A DNA stretch of 64,000 nucleotides from Robertkochia aurantiaca (GTDB lineage Bacteria; Bacteroidota; Bacteroidia; Flavobacteriales; Flavobacteriaceae), in the NCBI RefSeq assembly GCF_020166495.1, contig NZ_JAINZS010000002.1:372001-436000 (forward strand), given 5' to 3'. A model generated the notes under the pieces. The model was not told the origin of the DNA and made no database searches. It was given only the letters and a program-made list of their open reading frames with translations. Position 1 is the stretch's first letter. Each line of letters opens with the position of its first letter. The position numbers and the translations under genes are program-made. Positions 1 through 9,370 of this stretch are shown piece after piece.

Positions 1-6
1 TGACCA

Positions 7-639
7 CTAAGGAATATTCAGATACTTATGTGTCTGCAACGACACTTTCCATTTCGGGTTTTTCATCACGTAGTCGACGATCTCGGGGATCATTTTATCC
101 CTGCGGCTCCATTCAGGCTGCATATAAAGTATGCAGTCATTATTAACCTTGGCCGCTTGTTCTTCAGCGAATTTGAAATCGTGCTGGTTATAGATGATCA
201 CTTTCAGTTCGTGAGCTTTCTGGTAGATCTCCTCTTTGGGAAGTTTGATCTTTTTGGGTGAAAGGCAGATCCAGTCCCACTGTCCGCTTAACGGATAGGC
301 ACCCGAGGTTTCGATATGAATTTTGAGCCCCCTCTCCTTCAGCTTAGCCGTAAGATAATCCATACTCCAGGTGAGCGGCTCTCCTCCGGTGATCACGATG
401 GTATCTGAATATCGGGCTGCATTATCAACGATCTGATCGACCGCGGTGGGTGGGTGGGTGGCGGCATTCCAGCTTTCCTTCACATCACACCAGTGACATC
501 CCACGTCACAACCGCCTATTCGTATAAAATAGGCAGCGGTTCCTTTATGAAAGCCTTCTCCCTGTATGGTATAGAACTCTTCCATCAAAGGCAGCATTTC
601 GCCCTTATCAACCAGTGTCATGATCTCTTTTTCACTCAT
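7..639 (-). CDS. queE: 7-carboxy-7-deazaguanine synthase QueE
   Basis: Radical SAM enzyme that converts 6-carboxytetrahydropterin to 7-carboxy-7-deazaguanine, a step on the way to queuosine in tRNA. The 210-residue protein has the N-terminal substrate motif FYTIQGEGFHKGTAAYFIR and the iron-sulfur cysteines in GGCDVGCHWCDV (Cx3Cx2C). The ITGGEPL motif (SAM binding) and a C-terminal SLQTHK follow. Length is normal for the family. It ends 7 bases from the window edge, so its downstream neighbour is not visible; the next gene upstream on the same strand is the secreted RidA. Family assignment is secure. Confidence 0.95.
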   Translation of the reverse strand: MSEKEIMTLVDKGEMLPLMEEFYTIQGEGFHKGTAAYFIRIGGCDVGCHWCDVKESWNAATHPPTAVDQIVDNAARYSDTIVITGGEPLTWSMDYLTAKLKERGLKIHIETSGAYPLSGQWDWICLSPKKIKLPKEEIYQKAHELKVIIYNQHDFKFAEEQAAKVNNDCILYMQPEWSRRDKMIPEIVDYVMKNPKWKVSLQTHKYLNIP

Positions 640-699
640 GCGGCAAAGATAAGTAAGTTCCCTGCACTCCCCTAGCGGGAAACCGATAAATCAATCCTG

Positions 700-1140
700 T
701 CACTTTACCGCGATCACCTCGATCTCAATAGCTGCACCGGCGGCCAGCCCTGCCGCTGCGAAAGTAGTTCTGGCGGGTTTATTGGTAAAATATTCGGTAT
801 AAACCTCGTTGAAAGCTGCAAAATCATTTATGTCAGCAAGGATCACCGTAGCCTTTACCACCCGGTCTAATCCCATATCATGCTGATCCAGCACCTCTTT
901 GATGTTTTCGATCGCCTGACGGGTCTGTGCCTGTATCCCCCCATCGACAAGCGTTCTGGTATCATGATCCATTCCTATCTGTCCGGCCAGAAACAGAAGA
1001 TTCCCGGCTTCAACCACATCGCTATAGGGGGCATCAGCCTTTTTGGGTTCATGGGAACCGTGGAAAATGAGCGTTTCCTGGGCATGGATCCCGGAAAACA
1101 AAAAGCAGGAAAACAGGAGAACTAGTGTGTTCAATTTCAT
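700..1140 (-). CDS. Secreted RidA-family protein
   Basis: RidA/YjgF/UK114-family protein (146 aa). RidA enzymes hydrolyse reactive enamine/imine intermediates to ketoacids, normally in the cytoplasm. The core is visible in YSDVVEAGNLLFLAGQIG, the central ENIKEVLDQHDMGLDRVVKATV helix-strand, and the ARTTFAAAGLAAGAAIEIEVIAV C-terminus with the family Arg. An N-terminal stretch MKLNTLVLLFSCFLFSGIHAQ is a clear signal peptide, placing this copy in the periplasm. It is divergent from the HerA-like gene with only 56 bases between, so the promoters overlap. The substrate is unknown. Confidence 0.88.
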   Translation of the reverse strand: MKLNTLVLLFSCFLFSGIHAQETLIFHGSHEPKKADAPYSDVVEAGNLLFLAGQIGMDHDTRTLVDGGIQAQTRQAIENIKEVLDQHDMGLDRVVKATVILADINDFAAFNEVYTEYFTNKPARTTFAAAGLAAGAAIEIEVIAVK

Positions 1141-1196
1141 AATTTTCAGATTTACAGTTAGCTAAAATTACTTTATTTTTAAAGAAATTACGCATT

Positions 1197-2708
1197 ATGG
1201 ATCAAAAGTCAGATTTCCTGCATCAGATCGATCAGGGCTACAATTTCAAGGGCGACTCCCTGGTCGTGGGAGCACCCATATTCGGGAATGAAGTAATGAC
1301 CGGTCATCATATCAGTATTCCGCTGGAAACCATGAACCGCCACGGACTCATCTCAGGTGCCACGGGAACAGGTAAAACCAAATCGCTGCAGGTACTGGCC
1401 GAAGGTTTATCGCAAAAGGGAGTACCAGTGCTCTTGATGGATCTGAAAGGAGATCTCAGCGGACTGGCCGCGGCAGGCAACCCTCACCCAAAGATCGATG
1501 AAAGACAGGAAAAGATCGGACTCACATGGGAATCGCGATCGTTCCCGGTCGAGTTGATGAGCCTGTCTGAACAGGAAGGCGTACGGCTCAGAGCTACGGT
1601 TTCGGAATTCGGACCAATACTGCTTTCCCGCATTCTGGACCTGAATGACACCCAGCAGGGAATCGTGGCCGTGATATTCAAATACTGTGATGACCATAAA
1701 ATGCCATTGCTGGACCTCAATGACTTTAAAAAGATCCTGCGATATGCCACAGAGGAGGGAAAAGAAGCGTTCGAACAGGCCTACGGCCGGGTATCTACAG
1801 CTTCCACCGGGGCTATTCTGAGGAAGATCATCGAATTGGAACAACAGGGTGCTGATCGTTTTTTTGGAGAACGATCGTTCGAAGTGAAAGATCTCGTTCG
1901 CAAAACCCCGGAAGGAGAGGGCTATATCAATATTATCAGGCTTGATGACATACAGGACCGTCCCAAATTGTTCTCCACATTCATGCTCAGTCTCCTTGCA
2001 GAGGTTTATAATACATTTCCTGAGCTGGGTGATCCCGACAAACCCGAGTTGGTACTCTTCATAGATGAGGCCCATCTCATCTTTGACCAGGCATCTGAGG
2101 CTTTGCTCGATCAGCTCGAAAGTATGGTTAAACTGATAAGGTCTAAAGGAATCGGACTGTTCTTTATCACCCAGGATCCTACAGATATCCCCGAGAGCGT
2201 GCTCTCTCAACTGGGGCTCAAAGTGCAACACGCCTTAAGGGCCTTTACTGCCAAAGACCGAAAGAAGATAAAAATGACCGCCCAGAACTACCCGCTTTCA
2301 GACTTTTACGATACCGCTGAAGTCCTGACTAATCTCGGAATAGGAGAAGCTCTGGTAACAGCCCTCGATGAAAAAGGGAGGCCCACCCCCCTCTCTGCAA
2401 CCATGATGCGGGCACCACAGAGCCGAATGGATATTCTTTCAGCAAAGGAGATCGAACAGGTACACCGCTCATCGGTTCTTACCTCAAAATACGAGGAAGA
2501 TATAGATCGTGAAAGTGCTTATGAAATACTGAGCCGCAAGATCGAGGAGGCCCGGGAAGACGAGCAGATGGAACAGGCAAAAAAGGAACGGGAAAAACTT
2601 TCAGGTCGCACCAGAAGATCAACCCGGCAGAACCCGGTACTGAAAGTACTTACCAGCGCTGCCTTTATAAGGGGTGTCATGGGCATACTTAACAAAGCCA
2701 TGCGGTAA
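1197..2708 (+). CDS. HerA-like P-loop ATPase (DUF853/YjgR family)
   Basis: Cytoplasmic ATPase of the HerA/FtsK-like group (DUF853, E. coli YjgR relatives), 503 aa. Walker A is GATGTGKTKS near residue 55, followed by LLMDLKGDLSGL; Walker B is ELVLFIDEAHLIFDQA in mid-protein; the sensor-like FFITQDPTDIPESVL and an Arg-rich RAFTAKDRKKIK segment follow. The C-terminus carries a charged coiled coil (EEAREDEQMEQAKKERE). The biological role of YjgR proteins is not established. It stands alone, divergent from the RidA gene. Confidence 0.85.
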   Translation: MDQKSDFLHQIDQGYNFKGDSLVVGAPIFGNEVMTGHHISIPLETMNRHGLISGATGTGKTKSLQVLAEGLSQKGVPVLLMDLKGDLSGLAAAGNPHPKIDERQEKIGLTWESRSFPVELMSLSEQEGVRLRATVSEFGPILLSRILDLNDTQQGIVAVIFKYCDDHKMPLLDLNDFKKILRYATEEGKEAFEQAYGRVSTASTGAILRKIIELEQQGADRFFGERSFEVKDLVRKTPEGEGYINIIRLDDIQDRPKLFSTFMLSLLAEVYNTFPELGDPDKPELVLFIDEAHLIFDQASEALLDQLESMVKLIRSKGIGLFFITQDPTDIPESVLSQLGLKVQHALRAFTAKDRKKIKMTAQNYPLSDFYDTAEVLTNLGIGEALVTALDEKGRPTPLSATMMRAPQSRMDILSAKEIEQVHRSSVLTSKYEEDIDRESAYEILSRKIEEAREDEQMEQAKKEREKLSGRTRRSTRQNPVLKVLTSAAFIRGVMGILNKAMR

Positions 2709-2827
2709 GCTGAAACTAAGAACCAATCGCTGAGCCCTTCCGGAAAATTCCCAAAAAATACTATCTTCACCGGCCATAAACCTGCTTATACCGGTCACAA
2801 TACCGGTCGCAAACAACCTACGCTGTC

Positions 2828-4639
2828 ATGGTATACCTGAACACCCTGGATTATTTCCTGATATTCGGCCTTTTTGCGGTCATTCTCATCGTCGGTCTTT
2901 ATTTTTCGAAGAAATCAGGAAAGAGCTCGTCAGAATACTTTCTTTCAGGACGTAGTATGCCCTGGTGGCTCCTGGGTTTATCAATGGTCGCAACCACCTT
3001 TTCGACCGACACCCCTAACCTGGTAACAGATATTGTAAGAAGCAACGGGGTTTCAGGAAACTGGGTTTGGTGGGCCTTTCTTATAACCGGCTTACTCACC
3101 GTATTTATCTATGCCAAACTATGGCGAAAGTCTGAGGTGACCACCGATATCGAATTCTATGAACTGCGTTACGGAGGAAAGCCAGCAGCCTTCCTCAGAG
3201 GGTTCAGAGCGGTATATCTCGGGGTATTTTTCAACATACTGGCAATGGCAGGCGTAACGCTGGCAGCCATAAAGATCGGACAGGTAATGCTGGGGGTTTC
3301 TCCCATTACCGTAGTTGCCGTAGCCGGAACCATCACCATGATCTTCAGTGCCTTCGGAGGTTTTAAAGGTGTGGTCTATACCGATTTTCTGCTGTTCTTC
3401 ATAGCGATGACCGGCACTATCGGGGCAGCCTATTACTGCGTGAATCTGCCGGAAGTGGGTGGTCTGGAAAAGCTGTTACAGCATGAAGCCGTAAGCACCA
3501 GACTAAGTCTGATACCCGACCTGAATGATACAGAGGCCGTAATGGCTCTTCTGGTGATCCCCCTAGCCGTACAATGGTGGAGTTCCTGGTATCCCGGAGC
3601 TGAACCAGGCGGAGGAGGTTATATCGCCCAACGGATGCTCGCTGCCAAAAATGAAAATCATGCCATCGGTGCTACCTTTTTCTTTAACATCATGCACTAT
3701 GCGCTGAGACCATGGCCATGGATACTGGTGGCTCTCGCCTCTCTGGTGGTCTACCCTGATATCGCCAGCCTGCAGGAAGCCTTTCCCAATGTGGCAGAAG
3801 ATAAACTCGGACAGGACCTGGCCTATTCAGCCATGCTCACCAAACTGCCCGGCGGGTTGTTAGGCCTGGTGATGGCTTCTTTGGCTGCTGCCTACATTTC
3901 GACCATATCGACCCATCTCAACTGGGGTTCTTCATATATCGTGAACGATTTCTATAAACAACAGGTAAATCCTGAAGCAAGTGAGAAACAATTGGTCAAT
4001 GTGGGGAGAATATCCACGATTACCCTTATGGTTTGCAGTGCCCTGGTGGCTCTCGCCCTTACCAATGCCAAGCAGTTATTCGATTATATCCTGATGTTCG
4101 GAGCCGGAACCGGACTCATATTCATATTGAGATGGTTCTGGTGGCGTATTAATGCCTGGAGTGAAATAGCCGCCATGTTCTCCTCAGGAATCGTATCCAT
4201 TCTTCTGAACATTCCGGCCATCGACCTCCTGCTCTTCGGACCGGAAGGCCTGTTACCCCCATGGGCAAAATTCCCGCTTATTGTTCTGGTAACTACCATC
4301 ATCTGGCTGTCGGTCACCTTTTTGACTCCGCCCGAAAAAACGGAAACACTCTTTAGATTTTACAAAAAGACCCAACCCGGCGGACCCGGCTGGAAAAAGA
4401 TCCTTGAAAAAGCCAGATTAAAAGACATACAGCTGCATCAGTTAAATGAAAAGTGGAGTGTTCCTGCCGGTATTCTGGCTATGCTCTGGGGCTGTGCCCT
4501 GATTTACAGCAGTCTGTTTGCCACCGGTTACTGGATCTATGGCGAATCACTAAAGGCTGTGTTGGCAACATTCACGGCAGTGGTCTCAGCCTTTATGCTG
4601 AAAAGGTTGTGGAGCCGTATCAGTGTAAAGGTATTATGA
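2828..4639 (+). CDS. Sodium:solute symporter family protein
   Basis: Inner-membrane Na+-coupled transporter of the SSS family (603 aa). The N-terminal signature SSEYFLSGRSMPWWLLGLSM and the Na+-site-like segment VATTFSTDTPN are present, then about 13-14 hydrophobic segments. Internal motifs include SAFGGFKGVVYTDFLLF and AAAYISTISTHLNWGSSYIVND, both typical of the family. The substrate cannot be read from sequence; the long form resembles bacteroidetal SSS members annotated for sugars or organic solutes. It is monocistronic. Confidence 0.88.
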   Translation: MVYLNTLDYFLIFGLFAVILIVGLYFSKKSGKSSSEYFLSGRSMPWWLLGLSMVATTFSTDTPNLVTDIVRSNGVSGNWVWWAFLITGLLTVFIYAKLWRKSEVTTDIEFYELRYGGKPAAFLRGFRAVYLGVFFNILAMAGVTLAAIKIGQVMLGVSPITVVAVAGTITMIFSAFGGFKGVVYTDFLLFFIAMTGTIGAAYYCVNLPEVGGLEKLLQHEAVSTRLSLIPDLNDTEAVMALLVIPLAVQWWSSWYPGAEPGGGGYIAQRMLAAKNENHAIGATFFFNIMHYALRPWPWILVALASLVVYPDIASLQEAFPNVAEDKLGQDLAYSAMLTKLPGGLLGLVMASLAAAYISTISTHLNWGSSYIVNDFYKQQVNPEASEKQLVNVGRISTITLMVCSALVALALTNAKQLFDYILMFGAGTGLIFILRWFWWRINAWSEIAAMFSSGIVSILLNIPAIDLLLFGPEGLLPPWAKFPLIVLVTTIIWLSVTFLTPPEKTETLFRFYKKTQPGGPGWKKILEKARLKDIQLHQLNEKWSVPAGILAMLWGCALIYSSLFATGYWIYGESLKAVLATFTAVVSAFMLKRLWSRISVKVL

Positions 4640-4770
4640 CATTAACAAGCCTTTCGTGAAATAACAGGCTTTAACAAACTGTTGGCATTTTAAATCCTTT
4701 GAATTTGACCGCTGGGCGATAAACACCAGTGCCACATTCTTTTTCTCAACATATTTCATTAAATTTCAGT

Positions 4771-5202
4771 ATGTCAATTTTTCACGCCACATACCTTCGA
4801 AGAGCAGGAAGCCTGTTTGTCATGTTTATGCTTGTATTGGTATCTGCCTGCGGCTCTGCCTCATCGGTGACACGTACCGGCGAACCCGGGAAAATTGACA
4901 GTAATCGCATGGATTACGAAGACAAACTTCATTACCTGGAAAATAATAAAGATATGCAGGCCAGGCTGCAATATGCCCTTGTTCATAATGTTTCACCCTT
5001 ACAGGAAAAGGCTATCGATTACCTGAAAACAAACGATGAAACCCGAAGGTTCCTGAGTGATTATCTTGTGGCAAATCCCGATGCTCGAGGTAAATTGCTT
5101 GAGTTTGCATTCATGGACCCATACCTCAACAAGGAACTGATGGGCTGGATCAAAGACGACAAGGAGCTTCTGGAAAAGGCTTTCAGACTCGCCGGGCTTT
5201 AG
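4771..5202 (+). CDS. Hypothetical lipoprotein
   Basis: The reading frame is open from 4729, but the ATG at 4771 gives a proper lipoprotein signal: basic LRRAG, a hydrophobic stretch, and lipobox LVSAC with Cys27. The mature part (about 115 aa) is hydrophilic and helical, with repeated short motifs (RLQYALVHNVSP, KLLEFAFMDPYL) suggesting a small helical bundle. I do not recognise a family. It lies between the symporter and the flavin monooxygenase with more than 120 bases on each side, so it is probably its own transcription unit. Confidence 0.7.
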   Translation: MSIFHATYLRRAGSLFVMFMLVLVSACGSASSVTRTGEPGKIDSNRMDYEDKLHYLENNKDMQARLQYALVHNVSPLQEKAIDYLKTNDETRRFLSDYLVANPDARGKLLEFAFMDPYLNKELMGWIKDDKELLEKAFRLAGL

Positions 5203-5330
5203 CCATTGCCGGGATAGGTCGGTAAAAGCACTCATTTCTTTAGCAACCTTTACCCAACCCATAGAAATAATACAGGCTTCCCACTGAAATTTCTTATTTT
5301 AGAAAACCATTACCATACCTTTATCAACCT

Positions 5331-6773
5331 ATGGAAACTACTTACGACGTCATTATCGTCGGTGCCGGACTTTCCGGTATCGGTGCCGCCTATCATATTC
5401 AGGACAAATGCAAGGACAGGTCATTTACCATACTTGAATCCAGAAAAGATATGGGCGGAACCTGGGACCTATTCCGGTACCCGGGAATCAGGTCTGATTC
5501 AGACATGTATACCCTTGGTTTTTCCTTTAATCCATGGAAAGATGCCAAGGCCATAGCAGACGGCCCTTCCATTCTGAAATACATCAAAGAAACCGCTCAG
5601 AAATTCGGGTTGGATAAAAAGATAAAATACCGGCATAAGGTCATTGCCGCTGACTGGGATTCTGAGCGACGTACCTGGAAAATAAAGGTTGAAAAAAATG
5701 GGACAGAAAAGCTCGAACTCACCTGCAAATTCTTCTTTGTCTGCAGCGGGTATTATGATTATGAAAAAGGTTACGACCCTCTTCGTGAACAGAGTTCGGT
5801 ATTTGAAGGAGAAGTGATTCATCCCCAACAATGGAATTCCCGGATCGATTATACCGACAAAGAGGTCATCGTGATAGGGAGTGGAGCCACAGCAGTGACG
5901 CTGGTACCGGAACTGGCCAAGAAAGCCTCCGGTGTCACCATGCTGCAGCGTTCGCCTACATATATCCTCAATCTTCCCCGGGAAGATGCCCTCGCTAACT
6001 TCTTAAAAAGAAACCTGCCAGCCTCTGTGGCACATACCCTCGCCAGATGGAAGAACATCCTGGTAAGCCTTACTCTTTACCAGGTATCAAGAAAGTGGCC
6101 AGGGAAGATGAGAAAGTTCATCAAAGACAAAATAGCCGAACAACTCGGAGACAAATACAAGGATCAGGATTTTGATCCGAGCTATGATCCGTGGGATCAG
6201 CGACTCTGCCTGGTACCTGACAACGACCTGTTCAAGGCTGTGAGATCCGGGAAGGCACGTATCGTAACCGACACCATCGATACATTCACCAGGGAGGGCC
6301 TTATCACCAAGGGAGGTAAAACCCTTAAGGCCGACCTGATCGTCACAGCAACAGGCCTGAAGATCAAACTTCTTGGCGGGATGCAATTAAGTATCGACAA
6401 GCAAGTCACAGATACTTCAAACCTTCATGTTTATCGAGGGGTAATGTTCAGCGATGTACCGAATTTTGCCATCGCGGTTGGCTATACCAATGCCTCATGG
6501 ACCCTCAAATGCGACCTGAACTGTCATTACGTAACCCGGATATTGAATCATATGGAAAAGCATGGTTATGAGACCTGTACCCCAAGATTTGACGACAAGG
6601 CATTTTCTTCTGAACCTTTACTTGATTTTGAGGCCGGTTATGTGAAAAGAGCGCTGGACATACTTCCAAAACAAGGCTCAAGCCACCCCTGGAAAGTATA
6701 TCAGAATTATATTAAAGATACACTCGCATTAAAATATGGTAAGGTAACCGATAAGTATTTGGAATACAGTTAA
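5331..6773 (+). CDS. Flavin-containing monooxygenase (Baeyer-Villiger type)
   Basis: FAD/NADPH-dependent monooxygenase (480 aa). The first Rossmann motif is VGAGLSGIGAAY for FAD and the second is VIGSGATAVTL for NADPH. Between them sits FEGEVIHPQQWN, matching the Baeyer-Villiger fingerprint FxGxxxHxxxW with Asn in the usual final Pro/Asp position. GTWDLFRYPGIRSDSDMYT is the conserved FAD-side segment of cyclohexanone/phenylacetone-type enzymes. VTATGL near the C-terminal third is the ATG motif. The substrate (ketone, or steroid-like compound) is unknown. The gene ends 4 bases before a convergent small gene. Confidence 0.9.
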   Translation: METTYDVIIVGAGLSGIGAAYHIQDKCKDRSFTILESRKDMGGTWDLFRYPGIRSDSDMYTLGFSFNPWKDAKAIADGPSILKYIKETAQKFGLDKKIKYRHKVIAADWDSERRTWKIKVEKNGTEKLELTCKFFFVCSGYYDYEKGYDPLREQSSVFEGEVIHPQQWNSRIDYTDKEVIVIGSGATAVTLVPELAKKASGVTMLQRSPTYILNLPREDALANFLKRNLPASVAHTLARWKNILVSLTLYQVSRKWPGKMRKFIKDKIAEQLGDKYKDQDFDPSYDPWDQRLCLVPDNDLFKAVRSGKARIVTDTIDTFTREGLITKGGKTLKADLIVTATGLKIKLLGGMQLSIDKQVTDTSNLHVYRGVMFSDVPNFAIAVGYTNASWTLKCDLNCHYVTRILNHMEKHGYETCTPRFDDKAFSSEPLLDFEAGYVKRALDILPKQGSSHPWKVYQNYIKDTLALKYGKVTDKYLEYS

Positions 6774-6777
6774 CCCC

Positions 6778-7035
6778 TTACAGGTATTGAAAGACCATAA
6801 CGGTGATCAGGGTGATCAGCATCAAAGCCAGTAAGACCGTTAATTTTGACAATACCCCTACCAGGCTTTCAAACCGCTGCAGTCGTTGATCCATATCCTG
6901 TGCCTGCCGGGTAGTGCGCAAAAGAAGTTCCCGCTGTGTTTCTGTGAACTCTTCCCTGCTATGATCTTCGGTTTCAGTGCTGTTGGCACCGGCCTCATAT
7001 GCATCATCTTTACGATAAGCCTTTAAGGTTTCCAT
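6778..7035 (-). CDS. Small single-pass membrane protein
   Basis: An 85-residue protein with a charged, Glu-rich N-terminal half, a predicted coiled-coil stretch (TQRELLLRTTRQAQDMDQRL) and one C-terminal transmembrane helix (TVLLALMLITLITVMVFQYL), i.e. a tail-anchored topology. There is no family I recognise. It is convergent with the monooxygenase, and codon use matches its neighbours, which supports it as a real gene. Confidence 0.6.
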   Translation of the reverse strand: METLKAYRKDDAYEAGANSTETEDHSREEFTETQRELLLRTTRQAQDMDQRLQRFESLVGVLSKLTVLLALMLITLITVMVFQYL

Positions 7036-7197
7036 AAAAAAGTCATTAAATTTTACGGGGAGGTGTTGTAATACTATAAAATTTATTGCACAAAAGAAAA
7101 TAATTTCTTACAAAATTCATGTTTTTGTTTTTTAAGGCGGTCCAATATTTCAGAAAAACCTCAAGAGTGGTATATTCGCCTCAAAACCCCTTATTTG

Positions 7198-7725
7198 ATG
7201 ACCTACAGAGACTTTTTCCGAATAATAATCAGGCTGTTTGCCCTGTATAGTTTATTGATCACGCTTTTCAGCTTTCTTCCCGAAGTGATCGGTGATATTT
7301 ATGACGAAGCACCGGCATCTGCAACCCTTTGGGTCCTGCTTTCCCTAATCTTCCTGTTCCTGCTCTTTTACCTGCTCGTACGCAAATCAGACACCGTAAT
7401 CGATCTTTTGGGACTTGATAAAGGCTTTGACACAAAAGAGTTTCGTACCGGCACTTTAAAGAGTCGCGATATATTCAGTGTCGCATTACTGGTTGCCGGA
7501 TTTCTGCTTTTCCTGGGAGCATTGCCTGAATTTCTGTATCAGACCTATCTGGCCATTCAACCCGAGAAACAACCCGGAACGCTGGAAAAACTTTTCAGTT
7601 CCGCCACTTCAAAATCTTCAGGGACCAACCTGTCTTACATCCTTACAGGCTTCGATGTTCTCGGCGGATTAATCCTGATCGCTTTTCACCGGAAATTTGC
7701 CGAATTTCTGTCCCGGTTCAGCTAA
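7198..7725 (+). CDS. Hypothetical four-helix membrane protein
   Basis: Inner-membrane protein of 175 aa with about four hydrophobic segments (near residues 8-30, 42-62, 95-115 and 147-163). TTG at 7195 precedes ATG 7198; the ATG is the more likely start. There are no recognised motifs. The next gene, the MBL-rhodanese protein, starts 80 bases downstream on the same strand. Confidence 0.6.
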   Translation: MTYRDFFRIIIRLFALYSLLITLFSFLPEVIGDIYDEAPASATLWVLLSLIFLFLLFYLLVRKSDTVIDLLGLDKGFDTKEFRTGTLKSRDIFSVALLVAGFLLFLGALPEFLYQTYLAIQPEKQPGTLEKLFSSATSKSSGTNLSYILTGFDVLGGLILIAFHRKFAEFLSRFS

Positions 7726-7805
7726 GCACAAGCCCTTCCTGTAACCTTTGTTACTGAATTTGAGTATCTTCAATGGTATCTTAGCCAAAAAATAAAACAC
7801 AGGTT

Positions 7806-9146
7806 ATGAAGATCCAACAATTTGAAGATAAACCATTAGCACATTATTCCTACGCCATAGTAAGCGGTGACAAGATCGCACTGGTAGATCCTGCCAGAGA
7901 TCCAAAACCTTATTATCGGTTCGCCGAAGAGCAGAACGCCAGAATTGTAGCGGTATTTGAAACACATCCGCATGCAGATTTTGTGAGCAGTCACAAGCAG
8001 ATACATACAGAGACCGGAGCTACTATCTATACCAGTAAGATGGTTGGTGCAGCCTATGAGCATCTGGCTTTTGATGATGGCGACACCCTTGAAATGAACG
8101 AAGTCACATTTTCCTGCCTTCATACACCGGGGCATTCACCAGACGGGATAACCATCGTTGCATCAGATGAAGATGGAACCAAGGCGATGTTCACAGGTGA
8201 CACCTTGTTCATAGGTGATGTAGGAAGACCTGACCTTAGGGAGAAAGCAGGAAATATGAAGGCTAAAAGGGAAGAGTTGGCAAAAATGATGTATAACACC
8301 ATCCGTACCAAGTTCAATGAGCTTCCCGATGAAACACTGGTATATCCTGCTCATGGTGCAGGCTCTCTCTGCGGAAAGAACCTCAGCAGTGATGCTTCAA
8401 GTACCCTTGGAAACGAAAGACAGGGTAACTGGGCATTTAAAGACCAGAGTGAACAGGAATTCGTCGATACCATTCTTGCAGACCAGCCGTTCATACCCTC
8501 TTACTTCGGTTTTGATGTTGATATCAATAAGAACGGAGCAGACCGCTTCGAAGCCGGTATCGCAACCGTTCCCTATCTGGATAAGGTCAACGCGCTTGAG
8601 AAAGAGATTTTGGTTGTTGACACCCGTGATGAAGAGAAGTATAAAAAAGGACATCTGCCCGGCAGTATCAATATCATGGCCAGAAAAGAAGAGGATAAGG
8701 TTGAAACCTGGCTGGGATCGATCGTCAGGCCCGAAGAACCCTTTTATCTGGTTATCGATTCAATAACCGACCGTCACGAAGTACTTCACAGGGTCGCAAA
8801 AATTGGTTATGAAAAACAGGTGAAAGCCGTGGTAACCCTGGGAGATAAGGTTTTTGAGAAAATGCAGCCGGTCGATCTGGAAGCCTTTAAAAAAGACACT
8901 TCTTCTTATACCGTTCTGGATATTAGAAATAAAAGTGAAGTCTCACAGGGAAAATTTTTCGATCATGCCATTAACATACCGCTGAACGAGCTGCGTGATT
9001 CGTTGGATGAAATCCCGAAGTCAAAACCTGTAGTCGTTCACTGCGCCGGAGGTTACAGAAGTGCGGCAGGAAGCAGCATCTTACAGTCGGCCTTGAAAGA
9101 CACCCAGGTTTACGATCTCAGCGATGCCGTTGAACAGTTTAAATGA
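7806..9146 (+). CDS. MBL-fold hydrolase with two rhodanese domains
   Basis: A 446-residue protein: a metallo-beta-lactamase domain like persulfide dioxygenases (residues 1-230) followed by two rhodanese domains (about 255-345 and 360-446). The metal motif reads ETHPHADFVSSH (His54, His56, Asp58), the HPHADF variant, followed by HTPGHSPDGI and FTGDTLFIGDVGRPDL. Only the second rhodanese has the catalytic loop (HCAGGYRS). In the first, the corresponding place reads VIDSITDRH without Cys, so it is presumably structural. Likely role: sulfane-sulfur (persulfide/thiosulfate) handling. A strong terminator follows. Confidence 0.88.
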   Translation: MKIQQFEDKPLAHYSYAIVSGDKIALVDPARDPKPYYRFAEEQNARIVAVFETHPHADFVSSHKQIHTETGATIYTSKMVGAAYEHLAFDDGDTLEMNEVTFSCLHTPGHSPDGITIVASDEDGTKAMFTGDTLFIGDVGRPDLREKAGNMKAKREELAKMMYNTIRTKFNELPDETLVYPAHGAGSLCGKNLSSDASSTLGNERQGNWAFKDQSEQEFVDTILADQPFIPSYFGFDVDINKNGADRFEAGIATVPYLDKVNALEKEILVVDTRDEEKYKKGHLPGSINIMARKEEDKVETWLGSIVRPEEPFYLVIDSITDRHEVLHRVAKIGYEKQVKAVVTLGDKVFEKMQPVDLEAFKKDTSSYTVLDIRNKSEVSQGKFFDHAINIPLNELRDSLDEIPKSKPVVVHCAGGYRSAAGSSILQSALKDTQVYDLSDAVEQFK

Positions 9147-9163
9147 ATATTTTAAAACCTTGT

Positions 9164-9192
9164 AAAGCCCGTTGATCAGCGGGCTTTTTTTA
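9164..9192 (+). terminator. Rho-independent terminator after MBL-rhodanese gene
   Basis: AAAGCCCG / CGGGCTTT stem with an 8-base loop followed by a run of seven T on the plus strand, 17 bases after the stop codon. Confidence 0.85.
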
Positions 9193-9370
9193 TTTCTGCA
9201 AATAAAGCTCCATACTATAAATCACTTCAAAATCTCTGAATAACAGAATATTTAAGAAGTAAATCTGCGTATAACTCCTTATCTTTCAGAAAAATAACCG
9301 GAATTAAATCAGCTTTTGCCTGACTTCATTCCGTTATGTGAGAAAGAACCATACAGACAGCAAAACCGAT

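Noticed and set aside
1407-2231. 274-aa minus-strand frame
   Set aside because: Lies entirely inside the HerA-like gene on the other strand and shows no domain-like sequence.
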